Origin: an uncultured Pelagibacteraceae bacterium
Lineage (GTDB): Bacteria > Pseudomonadota > Alphaproteobacteria > Pelagibacterales > Pelagibacteraceae
Reading direction: 5' to 3'
NCBI GenBank assembly: GCA_902563555.1
Contig: CACEXM010000009.1
Span: forward strand, 1-43,550
Length of the DNA: 43,550 nt
How positions within the stretch are numbered: the stretch's first letter is position 1; each line of letters begins with the position of its first letter. The position numbers were made by a program, and so were the translations under genes. Below are positions 27,071 to 35,603 of this stretch, in pieces. The notes under the pieces were generated by a model. That model did not search any database and was not told the DNA's origin. It worked only from the letters and a program-made list of their open reading frames with translations.

Positions 27071-28018
27071 TTATCTTAAAATATTGTAAAATTGTGATGT
27101 TTTTTTTATTATAAATTTACTTACCAAAGGTGAGTTTTTACCAACAATTTCCATTTCTTTTAAATTACCATTGCAATGTAACGCTAAATTACAGCCAGCT
27201 TTAAAAGTATCAATTGTATTTATTTTAAGACCCTTTTTAAGGCTCTTCATTGATAAATCGTCAGAAATTAAGAGATTTTTAAATCCAACTTTTTTTCTAA
27301 TAATATCTATCATTTTTCTAGAATGAGTAACTGTATTGTATTTATCAATTTGATTAAAAATTAAATGACCAGTCATTGCAAAAAAAGAATTTTTATTTTT
27401 AAAAGCTTTAAAATCATTTTTTAAAAGATATTGAAGAGATTTATTAATATATGGAGTAGAAAAATGACTATCAACTTGAGCAAGTCCATGACCTGGTATG
27501 TGTTTTATAATAGTGCCAATAGAGTTTTCTTTGTAGGCTTTAATACATATGTCACCTATTTTAGATACAATATTAGGATCTCTTGAAAAGGATCTATCTC
27601 CAATTATTTTACTGGAACCATTAATTCTAAGATCTAACACAGGAGCAGAATTAATGTTTATTCCCAACTCTTTTAATAAATAAGATGTTTTATCTATAAA
27701 AATTTTAAAGTAGATGTCAAAATCTTTTTTATTTTTAACATATTTTTTTCCAAAAAAATCAGAGGTCAAGTTCTTAAAAGAAATGATATTTTCTAACCTA
27801 CTTACACGACCACCCTCTTGATCAATCATTATAGGGTATTTCTTATCATTGAAAATATTTCTTATTTTTAAAGTTAGTTTTTTGGTTTGATTTAAATTCT
27901 TTATATTTCTAGTAAATAAAATTATCCCCCATGGTTTATATTTTCTTAAAAAAAGTTGTTCCTGTGAACTAATCTCAGTCGATTTAAGACCAACTATAAA
28001 TGATCTACGATTATTCAT
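27071..28018 (-). CDS. nagZ: Beta-N-acetylglucosaminidase NagZ (GH3)
   Basis: A 315-residue cytoplasmic glycosidase that removes GlcNAc from anhydro-muropeptides during peptidoglycan recycling. The GH3 motifs are present: DQEGGRVSRL near 80, KHIPGHGLAQVDSHFSTP near 165-185 (Asp/His dyad region) and the nucleophile Asp in LLISDDLSMKSL. It overlaps the upstream 86-aa gene by 8 bases. It fits functionally with MltB and DacC at the left of the window, which create its substrates, although AmpG and other recycling enzymes are not seen here. Confidence 0.94.
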   Translation of the reverse strand: MNNRRSFIVGLKSTEISSQEQLFLRKYKPWGIILFTRNIKNLNQTKKLTLKIRNIFNDKKYPIMIDQEGGRVSRLENIISFKNLTSDFFGKKYVKNKKDFDIYFKIFIDKTSYLLKELGININSAPVLDLRINGSSKIIGDRSFSRDPNIVSKIGDICIKAYKENSIGTIIKHIPGHGLAQVDSHFSTPYINKSLQYLLKNDFKAFKNKNSFFAMTGHLIFNQIDKYNTVTHSRKMIDIIRKKVGFKNLLISDDLSMKSLKKGLKINTIDTFKAGCNLALHCNGNLKEMEIVGKNSPLVSKFIIKKTSQFYNILR

Positions 28019-28271
28019 TACTTTCTAGCAACTTCCAAAAATTATATTTTTTTTTATTAGATTTGGTCTCCTCAACATATTCAATTATATTTTGAGTATC
28101 ACTTTTTAAAATTGGTAAATTTTTTACATAATTATTTATTTTCGTATCGATATTATTTAATGATCTATATGATTTTTTTTTATGTTCATCAGAGAAATAA
28201 TATCGAATAGTAAAAAATAAGAACAAAGAAATTAAGATAATAAATACTAAATACTTAATCTCTTTAATCAT
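28011..28271 (-). CDS. Short single-pass membrane protein in the position of a SPOR-domain gene
   Basis: An 86-residue protein with one transmembrane helix (residues about 8-27) and a charged, Asn/Lys-rich outer part ending FWKLLESNE. I do not recognise a named domain. In many alphaproteobacteria the slot between argS and nagZ holds a membrane-anchored SPOR protein; this gene has the N-terminal anchor and linker but no SPOR domain. It overlaps argS by one base and nagZ by 8, so it is almost certainly translated. It is either a reduced remnant or an unrelated small protein. Confidence 0.7.
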   Translation of the reverse strand: MIKEIKYLVFIILISLFLFFTIRYYFSDEHKKKSYRSLNNIDTKINNYVKNLPILKSDTQNIIEYVEETKSNKKKYNFWKLLESNE

Positions 28272-30004
28272 TACATTTTTTCTGGTGTTGAAACACCAAT
28301 AATATTCATACCTGATTTAATTACATTGGAAATAACTTTAAGAAAAATCAATTTATCATTATCAATTTTTTTTTGTTCATTAATAAATCGTTTATCTGGA
28401 TTATCTTTTCCTAAATTCCAATAAGAATGAAATAGTGATGATAAATCATAAAGATAAACAGCTACTCTATGTGGCTCCAATCTATTACATGATATATCTA
28501 TACATTTTGGCCATTCAGCTATTTTTTTTAAAATCTGGATTTCATCGTTTGAATATCTAAAATCATAACTATCAATATCTAATTCAGAACTTAAATTTTT
28601 ATTTAAGTGTCTAAATACAGAAGCTATTCTTGCATAAGCATATTGTACATAATAAAGAGGATTTTCTTTTGACTTCTCCACAATATTGTCAAAATCAAAA
28701 TCTAATTCCACATCACTACTTCTATTTAGCATTATAAATCTAGTAGCATCTTTACCAACTTCACCAATTAGGTCATCCACAGTAATATAATCACCTTTTC
28801 TTTTTGACATTTTAAAAGGTTTTTTATTTTTTATAAGCTTTACTAGTTGGCTTACTTTACAAATTAATTTTATCTTCGAGTTAGACAACGCATCAACAGA
28901 AGATGAAATTCTTTTAATATACCCAGCGTGATCAGCACCTAAAATATTTATTAAACAATCAAACTTTCTGTCTAATTTATTTTTATGATAGGCTACATCG
29001 CTAGCAAAATAAGTCCATGAACCATCACTTTTTTGTAATGCTCTATCTTTATCATCACCAAAAACAGTTGATTTAAAAAGAAGCTGCTCTCTTTCCTCCC
29101 AATTATTTTTATCCTCTCCGATTGGTGCTTTAATCTTACCTGTATAAACAAAATTATTCTCTTTAAGCGTTTGAACAACTTTTTCTACTTCTTTATTAAA
29201 AACTAATTTTTTCTCACTGACAAAACTATCATGATTAATTCCAAGACTATTAAGATTTTTTTTAATTAGATTTAATGCCTCTTCAATTGACAAAATAGTT
29301 AGATTTTCAGAAATACTTTCAAAATTTTCAAGGTTTAGGTCTTTATTTGATTTTATAATATTTTGAGCAAAATCTTTTATATAATCGCCTGGATATAAGT
29401 TTTCATCATTAGACGGGAAGCTCTCATTAAATTTTATTTCTCTAATTCTAAAATAAACTGATTTTGTAAAATTAATTATTTGATTACCATAATCATTTAC
29501 ATAGTATTCTTTTGTTACCTTATGATTATTGTACTGTAACAAATTTGCCGTTACGTCACCTAAAATTGCACCTCGACAGTGACCTACGTGTAATGGTCCA
29601 GTCGGATTGGCAGATACAAATTCTATTAAATAATTTATTTTTTTTTCTTCTTTATTTACTCCAAAACTTTTGTAATTTTCGATTACGTCTTTTATAAAAT
29701 TTGTCCAAAATGCTGGTTTAAATTTAATATTAATAAAACCAGGCTTTTCAATTGATATCCTTTCAATTTGCTCGTCATTATCATTTAAAATTGGAGATAA
29801 AATTTCAGCAATATCATTAGGTGTCTTTTTATTAATCTTTGCTAAGAACATTGCTACATTGGTTGAAATATCACTATCGAACTTGACTGGTGGAATTTCA
29901 GCGGTAATTCCTTCCAAATTCTGAGGCAAAATGATCTTATTTTGTTTAGACAAATCTTTAAGTATGTCTTTTATTTTAATCAGATATAGATCAAAAATAT
30001 TCAT
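28271..30004 (-). CDS. argS: Arginyl-tRNA synthetase
   Basis: A 577-residue class I synthetase. The N-terminal Add-1 domain (residues about 1-110) precedes the HIGH motif HVGH at 139-142 in TGPLHVGHCRGA; the KMSKS equivalent is FKMSKRKGDYI near 390-400. The C-terminal DALR anticodon-binding domain includes YVQYAYARIASVFRHL and the SSLFHSYWN segment. It overlaps dgt by 4 bases (ATGA). All regions appear complete. Confidence 0.98.
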   Translation of the reverse strand: MNIFDLYLIKIKDILKDLSKQNKIILPQNLEGITAEIPPVKFDSDISTNVAMFLAKINKKTPNDIAEILSPILNDNDEQIERISIEKPGFINIKFKPAFWTNFIKDVIENYKSFGVNKEEKKINYLIEFVSANPTGPLHVGHCRGAILGDVTANLLQYNNHKVTKEYYVNDYGNQIINFTKSVYFRIREIKFNESFPSNDENLYPGDYIKDFAQNIIKSNKDLNLENFESISENLTILSIEEALNLIKKNLNSLGINHDSFVSEKKLVFNKEVEKVVQTLKENNFVYTGKIKAPIGEDKNNWEEREQLLFKSTVFGDDKDRALQKSDGSWTYFASDVAYHKNKLDRKFDCLINILGADHAGYIKRISSSVDALSNSKIKLICKVSQLVKLIKNKKPFKMSKRKGDYITVDDLIGEVGKDATRFIMLNRSSDVELDFDFDNIVEKSKENPLYYVQYAYARIASVFRHLNKNLSSELDIDSYDFRYSNDEIQILKKIAEWPKCIDISCNRLEPHRVAVYLYDLSSLFHSYWNLGKDNPDKRFINEQKKIDNDKLIFLKVISNVIKSGMNIIGVSTPEKM

Positions 30005-31119
30005 TTTAAATCTTTATATAAATTAATAGCATATCTATCAGTCATCCCAGATATAAAATCAGAAATTGCTCTAAACTTATCAACAGTTAGTTCTTTTCTT
30101 GAAATAAATTTTTTGGGATTTTTTATAATCATTTCAAAAAGTTTTTTGATAATATATTTTCCTCTGTTATTTTTTTTTAAGACGTTTTTGTTATTGTACA
30201 TTTTTGATTTTAGGAAAAATCTAATCTCATAATCTGAATTCTTTATTTTGTCAGAAAAATCTACGGTTAAATCTTTTGTTTTTTTTATATCTTTAGATTC
30301 TTTAATTCTATTTTTTTTTAAATTTTTTAAAGTATTAGATATTAGATCTTTTATCATTATATCAATTGAATCTCTTATGATCTGATATACTGCGATATCG
30401 TGGTTATATCTATTTATTTTTCTTTTATATTTTTTATAAATATTTTTAAAAAAATCTATTTCGACTAACTCCTCGATTGAAAATAAATTGGCCTTAAGTC
30501 CATCTTGTATGTCATGATTATTATAAGCAATATCGTCTGAAATTGCTGCAATTTGAGCTTCTAATGGTGGATATGTTTTAAAATTGATTAAATTCTTAAA
30601 TTTTTTTGTGCCTATTAAATCATTTACTAAATTTAAGTCCTCCACTGGCCCATTGTGTTTTAAAAGGCCCTCCAAGGTCTCAATTGATAAATTTAGACCA
30701 TTAAATTTCATATATTTATTTTCTAAAAACATCACAATTCTCAATGTTTGCAAATTATGATCAAACCCACCGTGATCAGCCATGCAATCATTCAAAGACT
30801 CCTCGCCTGCATGGCCAAATGGAGTATGGCCTAAGTCATGCGCCAAACTTAAGGTCTCTGTTAGATCTTCATTTAAATTGAAATAACGTGCTATAGATCG
30901 TGCAATTTGAGATACTTCCATTGAATGCGTTATACGAGTTCGATAATGATCACCCTCTGTATTTACAAACACTTGGGTCTTATGTTTTAATCTTCTAAAT
31001 GAAGCGCTATGTATAATTCGATCTCGATCTCTTTGAAATGGAGATCTATATTTTGAGGGTGTTTCGTAAAATATTCTACCCTTACTTTTGAATAACCCTA
31101 GCTTTGAGTAATTTTTCAT
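30001..31119 (-). CDS. dgt: Deoxyguanosinetriphosphate triphosphohydrolase-like protein
   Basis: A 372-residue HD-domain phosphohydrolase of the dGTPase-like type 2 family, which degrades dNTPs and can influence dNTP pools. The N-terminal motif RDRDRIIHSASFRRLKHKTQVF, His65 in TRITHSMEVSQ and the HD pair His94-Asp95 in LAHDLGHTPFGHAGEE are clear. It is the first gene of the run leading to secF and is divergent from erpA across 50 bases, a common alphaproteobacterial arrangement. Confidence 0.94.
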   Translation of the reverse strand: MKNYSKLGLFKSKGRIFYETPSKYRSPFQRDRDRIIHSASFRRLKHKTQVFVNTEGDHYRTRITHSMEVSQIARSIARYFNLNEDLTETLSLAHDLGHTPFGHAGEESLNDCMADHGGFDHNLQTLRIVMFLENKYMKFNGLNLSIETLEGLLKHNGPVEDLNLVNDLIGTKKFKNLINFKTYPPLEAQIAAISDDIAYNNHDIQDGLKANLFSIEELVEIDFFKNIYKKYKRKINRYNHDIAVYQIIRDSIDIMIKDLISNTLKNLKKNRIKESKDIKKTKDLTVDFSDKIKNSDYEIRFFLKSKMYNNKNVLKKNNRGKYIIKKLFEMIIKNPKKFISRKELTVDKFRAISDFISGMTDRYAINLYKDLK

Positions 31120-31169
31120 CCTTTAAAATATAAATTTTAGTATTATATTACTAATATCAGTGATCACTT

Positions 31170-31487
31170 ATGATTAAAGAAATTAAATTTACCGATAAAG
31201 CACTAAAACAGATCAATGCTCTTTTATCTAAAAAGGATAAAGGCTCTTTTTTTAGAATCGCTATTAAGGGTGGTGGATGCTCAGGTTTTCAATACGAGTT
31301 TACTTTTGACAAAGAAAAAAATGATGATGATTTAAATTATCAAAACATATTGATTGATAAAACTTCAGCAGATTTACTCAAAGGATCAGAAGTTGATTAT
31401 GTCTCTGAATTAATTGGTGAACAATTTAGGATAAATAATCCACAAACAAAATCATCTTGTGGTTGTGGTGTTTCCTTTTCACTTTAA
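31170..31487 (+). CDS. erpA: A-type iron-sulfur carrier ErpA/IscA
   Basis: A 105-residue HesB/IscA-fold protein that carries Fe-S clusters to target apoproteins. The three cluster cysteines are Cys37 in GGGCSGFQYEF, and Cys97 and Cys99 in SSCGCGVSF. The gene neighbourhood (divergent dgt, downstream xthA) and sequence favour the ErpA-type branch, though IscA cannot be excluded by eye. Its stop forms a TAATG overlap with the xthA start. Confidence 0.92.
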   Translation: MIKEIKFTDKALKQINALLSKKDKGSFFRIAIKGGGCSGFQYEFTFDKEKNDDDLNYQNILIDKTSADLLKGSEVDYVSELIGEQFRINNPQTKSSCGCGVSFSL

Positions 31488-32263
31488 TGATAATCTCATC
31501 ATGGAATGTAAATTCTGTTAGAGCTAGAATTGAAAATATAAAAAGTTATCTGCTAAAATATAAGCCTGACATCTTGATGATGCAGGAAATCAAAACAGAG
31601 GACTTAAATTTTCCTTATGATGATTTTTCATCAATGGATTATGAAAGTCATGTATTTGGTCAAAAAAGTTATAATGGCGTAGCAATTATTTCTAAAGGGA
31701 AATTAAAAAATATCAGAAAAGACCTAATTAAAGATAAACTAAAACAATCAAGAATAATTTCTGCTGAAATGGAATATAAGAAAAAAAATATCCAATTAAT
31801 CAATATTTACACTCCTAATGGTAATCCAGTCGACACTGAAAAGTATGATTATAAAAAAAAATGGCTCAATGACTTAATTAAGCAATTAAAAAATTTAAGT
31901 AAAAAAAATCAAAATATTATTTTGGCTGGGGATTTTAACATAATACCATCAGCGGAAGATGTATATAATCCTAAAAGTTTTGAGGATGATGCCTTGTTTA
32001 GATTAGAAATTAGAAAAAAATTGAGAGAAATGATTAATCTAGGTTTTAATGATGTCTATAGACATTTTTATGATACCAAAGAAGGTTATACTTTTTGGGA
32101 CTACATGAGAGGGGCTTGGCAAAAAAATAACGGAATGAGAATAGACCATTTTTTAGTCTCAAATTCTCTAATAGACAACATTAAAAGTATCAATATTAAT
32201 AAAGACCCTAGAGGACGTGAAAAGCCATCAGACCACACTCCTATAGAAATAACTTTAGCTTAA
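31487..32263 (+). CDS. xthA: Exodeoxyribonuclease III (AP endonuclease)
   Basis: A 258-residue EEP-fold nuclease that cuts at abasic sites in base-excision repair and has 3'-5' exonuclease activity. Motifs: SWNVNSVRAR, MMQEIK (metal Glu), NIYTPNGNPVDT, AGDFNIIPSAEDVYN (metal Asp/Asn), MRIDHFLVS and SDHTPI (catalytic Asp-His). The frame is open 30 bases further upstream inside erpA, but the ATG at 31487 in the TAATG junction gives the normal N-terminus MIISSWN. It shares TTAA stop bases with convergent znuA. Confidence 0.96.
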   Translation: MIISSWNVNSVRARIENIKSYLLKYKPDILMMQEIKTEDLNFPYDDFSSMDYESHVFGQKSYNGVAIISKGKLKNIRKDLIKDKLKQSRIISAEMEYKKKNIQLINIYTPNGNPVDTEKYDYKKKWLNDLIKQLKNLSKKNQNIILAGDFNIIPSAEDVYNPKSFEDDALFRLEIRKKLREMINLGFNDVYRHFYDTKEGYTFWDYMRGAWQKNNGMRIDHFLVSNSLIDNIKSININKDPRGREKPSDHTPIEITLA

Positions 32264-33285
32264 CAACCTTTAAATGATTTTGACATGTTGCCAATCAAAT
32301 CAAAATATAAATTTTTTCCTGGATCAAGTGTAGCTCCTAATGGATCGATTACACCTGTTGCAACATTAGTATCTTTTGCTACAGCTTTAATTATATCAGG
32401 ATTAAATTGAGGTTCAGAAAATATACAACTCACTTTATCATGCTCGATAACTTCTCTAATTTCAGCTAATTGTTCAGCACCAGGCATAACGTCTGTATTT
32501 ACTGTAAATGCTCCAAGAATATTTATACCAAATCTTTTTTCAAAGTATTGATAAGCATCATGAAAGACTACTGATTTAAAATCTTTGTTTAATTCAGACT
32601 TAACTTTTTTTGTTAATTTATCTAAATCATTATGTGCTTTCTTTAAATTTGCTTTATATGTAGAAGCATTTTTCTGATCTTTTTCTATCAGATGTTCAGC
32701 CATCTCACTTAAAATTATTTTTGCGTTCATAGGGTCCAGCCAAATATGTGGATCGAATTCGCCATGAGCGTGTTCATCATGACCATGATCATCATCTTTA
32801 TCTTTGTGACCATGTTCATCTTCTTTATGGCCATGATCATCATCTTTATCTTTGTGACCATGTTCATCTTCTTTATGGCCATGATCATCATCTTTATCTT
32901 TGTGACCATGTTCATCAAAAATATTTCTTTCTCTAAATTTAAGTTTAGTTAAACCTTTTATTTCCATTAATTCAATTTTTTCAGCATCTTTCGCAATTGT
33001 TTTTAATGGTTTTTCCAAGAAATTTTCTATGTCCTCTCCTACCCAAAATATAATATCTGCATTTTGAATCATTTTTGCATGTGATGGCTTAAGTGCAAAT
33101 CCATGTGGGGAAGCATAACCATCAACAATTAAATCTGGTTTACCAACACCATCCATTAGATAACTTGCAAGCGAATGGATTGGTTTTATTGCTGCAACTA
33201 CTTTAATCTCAGCGTTAGCTGGTGCAAATATTGTTAAGAATGATAATAGTGATAGGATTAATGGTAATTTTTTTAAGTTTTTCAT
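32260..33285 (-). CDS. znuA: Zinc ABC transporter periplasmic binding protein ZnuA with repeat-expanded His loop
   Basis: A 341-residue cluster A-I (cluster 9) solute-binding protein that delivers zinc to ZnuBC. The start at 33285 gives a clean Sec signal peptide (cleavage after FAPANA); a longer frame to 33336 would run through the operator region and is unlikely. Zinc ligands expected of ZnuA are visible: His in AAIKPIHSLASYL, His in FDPHIWLDP, His in VFHDAYQYF, and Asp in GVIDPLGA. Just before FDPHIWLDP lies a long His/Asp-rich loop built of nearly three copies of a 16-residue unit. It is divergent from znuC with two Zur-like sites between. Confidence 0.96.
   Translation of the reverse strand: MKNLKKLPLILSLLSFLTIFAPANAEIKVVAAIKPIHSLASYLMDGVGKPDLIVDGYASPHGFALKPSHAKMIQNADIIFWVGEDIENFLEKPLKTIAKDAEKIELMEIKGLTKLKFRERNIFDEHGHKDKDDDHGHKEDEHGHKDKDDDHGHKEDEHGHKDKDDDHGHDEHAHGEFDPHIWLDPMNAKIILSEMAEHLIEKDQKNASTYKANLKKAHNDLDKLTKKVKSELNKDFKSVVFHDAYQYFEKRFGINILGAFTVNTDVMPGAEQLAEIREVIEHDKVSCIFSEPQFNPDIIKAVAKDTNVATGVIDPLGATLDPGKNLYFDLIGNMSKSFKGC
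32783..32916. repeat. 48-bp tandem repeat in znuA (about 2.8 copies)
   Basis: Copies start at 32783, 32831 and 32879; the first two are full 48-base units and the third has the first 38 bases. The copies appear identical base for base. On the coding strand each unit encodes HGHKDKDDDHGHKEDE, the zinc-binding loop of ZnuA. Identity at silent sites suggests recent slippage or unequal exchange. Confidence 0.95.
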
Positions 33286-33302
33286 ATGTTGTATATTTAA
33301 AT

Positions 33303-33317
33303 TGTTATAATATAACA
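33303..33317. promoter_or_regulatory. Zur box 1 (znuA/znuC operator)
   Basis: TGTTATAATATAACA is a perfect 15-base palindrome around a central A and matches the core of the known proteobacterial Zur consensus (GTTATANTATAAC). It lies 18 bases before the znuA ATG and 38 bases before the znuC ATG, and covers a TATAAT (33306-33311). Zinc-loaded Zur bound here would block both promoters. Confidence 0.85.
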
Positions 33318-33320
33318 CCA

Positions 33321-33335
33321 TGTAATAATATAACA
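33321..33335. promoter_or_regulatory. Zur box 2 (znuA/znuC operator)
   Basis: TGTAATAATATAACA differs from box 1 by one base in the left arm. Its centre is 18 bases from that of box 1, so the two sites lie in tandem on nearly adjacent helical turns. It lies 20 bases before the znuC ATG. Paired sites suggest cooperative binding of two Zur dimers. Confidence 0.75.
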
Positions 33336-33355
33336 CTAATTAGTCAAGAAAAAAA

Positions 33356-34102
33356 ATGAGCACTGATCAAAACATATTGGTAAAATTAAACGATGCTGGT
33401 TTACAGTTGAATAACAAATGGCTAGTCAAAGGTGTTTCACTACAGGTTGAAAAAGGAAAAATAGTTACTCTCATAGGTCCAAATGGATCAGGAAAAAGCA
33501 CAACAGCTAAAATTGCTTTAGGTATTTACAAAAAGATTGATGGCTCAGTTGAAAAATATACCAATAAAGTTGGATATGTCCCACAGAAAATTTCAATTGA
33601 TTGGACGTTACCACTAAGAGTCAATGATTTCATGATGTTAACAGAAAGTCTTAATAAAGATACAATAGATGAAGCTCTATCTTTAACTGGAGTAATTCAT
33701 CTTAAAGATAAAAATTTAGGAGATCTATCAGGTGGTGAATTTCAAAGAGTACTACTTGCTAGAGCCATATCAAAAAAACCTGATCTATTAGTACTTGATG
33801 AACCAGTACAAGGAGTAGATTTTACTGGTGAAATAGCTTTATACGAATTAATTAAAAAAATTTCTGATGAATTAAGTTGTGGGATCTTATTAATTTCACA
33901 CGACTTACATACAGTCATGAGTGCAACAGACCATGTTGTTTGTTTAAACGGCCATGTTTGTTGTTCAGGATCTCCAATGGATGTTGCAAAAAACAATGAG
34001 TATAAAGCCTTATTTGGAGAACAAGCTTCTCAAATATTATCTAGATATGAGCATAAGCACGACCATATTCATACAGATGAAGGTGAAATTAAAAAAGATT
34101 AG
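33356..34102 (+). CDS. znuC: Zinc ABC transporter ATP-binding protein ZnuC
   Basis: A 248-residue ABC ATPase powering zinc import. Walker A is GPNGSGKST, the signature is LSGGEFQRVLLARAIS and Walker B is LLVLDEP, followed by the H-loop histidine in LLISHDLHTV. The C-terminal tail is histidine-rich (EHKHDHIH), a common ZnuC feature that may sense or buffer zinc. It is immediately followed by znuB with no spacer and is divergent from znuA. Confidence 0.97.
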   Translation: MSTDQNILVKLNDAGLQLNNKWLVKGVSLQVEKGKIVTLIGPNGSGKSTTAKIALGIYKKIDGSVEKYTNKVGYVPQKISIDWTLPLRVNDFMMLTESLNKDTIDEALSLTGVIHLKDKNLGDLSGGEFQRVLLARAISKKPDLLVLDEPVQGVDFTGEIALYELIKKISDELSCGILLISHDLHTVMSATDHVVCLNGHVCCSGSPMDVAKNNEYKALFGEQASQILSRYEHKHDHIHTDEGEIKKD

Positions 34103-34906
34103 ATGTTTGATGATTTTTTTATAAGAGCTTTGGTAGCTGGAATTGGGGTTGCTTTTGTAACAGGACCTCTTGGTTGCTTTGTTATATGGAGAAGATTATC
34201 TTATTTTGGTGACACCTTGGCTCACTCTGCTCTATTGGGAGTGACATTAGCTTTTACTATGGAATTTAATATTGCTATTTCAGTATTTGTTATTTCTTCC
34301 ATAATAGCTTTAATTTTAATTCAACTTCAAAAAAAAACTAACTTACCAGGTGATGCTTTATTGGGTCTTCTAGCTCATTCATCTCTAGCAGTTGGACTTG
34401 TTGTGATTGGTTTTTTAACATTCATTAGATTTGATATTATGGGATTGCTATTTGGAGATATTTTAGCAGTTTCAGTTAATGATTTGTTGATCATATGGAT
34501 TGGAGGAGCATTTATCTTATTAACTCTGAAATTTATTTGGAAACCTTTATTCGCTTCAACAGTAAATTATGAACTAGCGGAGGCAGAAGGATTAAATCCG
34601 GATAGAGCTAAAGCTATATTTACAATTTTAATGGCAGCAATCATTGCTATTTCAATTAAAATGGTTGGATTGTTGTTAATCACTGGGATGTTAATTATCC
34701 CTGCTGCAATGGCCAGAAATTTATCATCAAGTCCACAAAGTATGGTTATCTATTCAATTATAGGAGGATTGTTATCTGTAATTATAGGATTGTTCACATC
34801 TTTAGAGTTTAATACTTCTTCAGGTCCATCAATTATAACAGCAGCCTTATTATTATTCATACTTTCATTATTTAAAATAAAACAATCTATTAAATTGAAA
34901 AATTAA
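34103..34906 (+). CDS. znuB: Zinc ABC transporter permease ZnuB
   Basis: A 267-residue ABC-3 family permease with about eight transmembrane helices. Family segments include the start MFDDFFIRALVAGIGVAFVTGPLGCFVIWRR-like region, FGDTLAHSALLGV, and EAEGLNPDRAKAIF, the coupling region to ZnuC. The start codon directly follows the znuC stop, so the two should be made together. Substrate zinc, rather than manganese, follows from ZnuA type and the Zur context. Confidence 0.96.
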   Translation: MFDDFFIRALVAGIGVAFVTGPLGCFVIWRRLSYFGDTLAHSALLGVTLAFTMEFNIAISVFVISSIIALILIQLQKKTNLPGDALLGLLAHSSLAVGLVVIGFLTFIRFDIMGLLFGDILAVSVNDLLIIWIGGAFILLTLKFIWKPLFASTVNYELAEAEGLNPDRAKAIFTILMAAIIAISIKMVGLLLITGMLIIPAAMARNLSSSPQSMVIYSIIGGLLSVIIGLFTSLEFNTSSGPSIITAALLLFILSLFKIKQSIKLKN

Positions 34907-34921
34907 TGAGGAATCAGTAAA

Positions 34922-35323
34922 ATGAAAACAATGCATAAAGAACATACTCTCACAAAAAATCAGCAAATTATTTTTGATTTAATTGATAAATCTCCTGAAC
35001 CAATGAAAGCTTATGCAATCCTTTTTAGTGTTCAAAAAAAAGGCATTAAAGCTCCATTACAAGTTTATAGAGCATTAGATAAGCTAGTTGAAATAGGAAA
35101 AATTCATAAAATTGAAAGTCGAAATGCCTTTATTGCATGTCATAATTCAAGCTGCCAGGTATCAAAAGCTACTGCATTTTCAATCTGTGAGATTTGTGAG
35201 AAGATAACAGAAATCAGCAGTGCAAGTCTCTCTAAATACTTAGCTAATTTCAAAGACAAAGATGGTATGAAATACAGTAAATACAATCTTGAGTTTTTTG
35301 GATTATGTAAAAAGTGTAGATAA
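34922..35323 (+). CDS. zur: Zinc uptake regulator Zur (Fur family)
   Basis: A 133-residue Fur-family repressor. It has an N-terminal winged helix (LTKNQQIIFDLI to QVYRALDKLVEIGKIHKIES) and a dimerisation domain with the structural zinc cysteines Cys89/Cys92 (CEIC) and Cys129/Cys132 (CKKC). Residues His62 and Cys73 resemble the regulatory zinc site of E. coli Zur. A GAGGA ribosome site at 34908-34912 sits 9 bases before the ATG at 34922. Being third in znuC-znuB-zur, it is probably autoregulated through the two upstream Zur boxes. Confidence 0.92.
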   Translation: MKTMHKEHTLTKNQQIIFDLIDKSPEPMKAYAILFSVQKKGIKAPLQVYRALDKLVEIGKIHKIESRNAFIACHNSSCQVSKATAFSICEICEKITEISSASLSKYLANFKDKDGMKYSKYNLEFFGLCKKCR

Positions 35324-35381
35324 TCCTTTATTTTAATAAATTCTTAACATAACTGAAATAATAATAACGAAAGGAAATTTT

Positions 35382-35603
35382 ATGTTTATAAAAAAATATC
35401 TAAAGTGGATCAGTACGTTTCTAGTTTTAGTGGGAATACTTCTTACAAATTTAAATATATATCCATTAAATATATATTTTCATGGATTGGGAGTTGTTGG
35501 ATGGACCATTGCTGGATTTATTAGCAAAGATAAAGCAATCTTAACAAACTTTGGATTACAAATTCCATTGTTTGTAATTGGTATTTATAAAGTTATTTTT
35601 TAA
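35382..35603 (+). CDS. Small two-helix membrane protein, function unknown
   Basis: A 73-residue protein with two or three hydrophobic segments (WISTFLVLVGILLTNLNIYPL; YFHGLGVVGWTIAGFI; and a C-terminal LQIPLFVIGIYKVIF). It resembles small DUF6552-type membrane proteins, but I recognise this only loosely. An AAGGA ribosome site lies just upstream. Its stop directly abuts the arsC start codon, so it is the first gene of the four-gene cluster with arsC, aqpS and a Nudix gene. Confidence 0.75.
   Translation: MFIKKYLKWISTFLVLVGILLTNLNIYPLNIYFHGLGVVGWTIAGFISKDKAILTNFGLQIPLFVIGIYKVIF

Noticed and set aside
31457..31486. Longer N-terminus for xthA
   Set aside because: The extra ten residues lie inside erpA and precede the TAATG junction; the family starts at the ATG at 31487.
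32727..32952. Open frames on other frames and strand across the znuA repeat (Met/Lys- or His/Leu-rich)
   Set aside because: They are created by the periodic 48-base repeat; composition is monotonous, there are no starts with ribosome sites, and the ZnuA frame explains the region fully.
33286..33336. Longer N-terminus for znuA
   Set aside because: It would translate through the Zur operators and bury the signal peptide; ATG 33285 gives a normal one.
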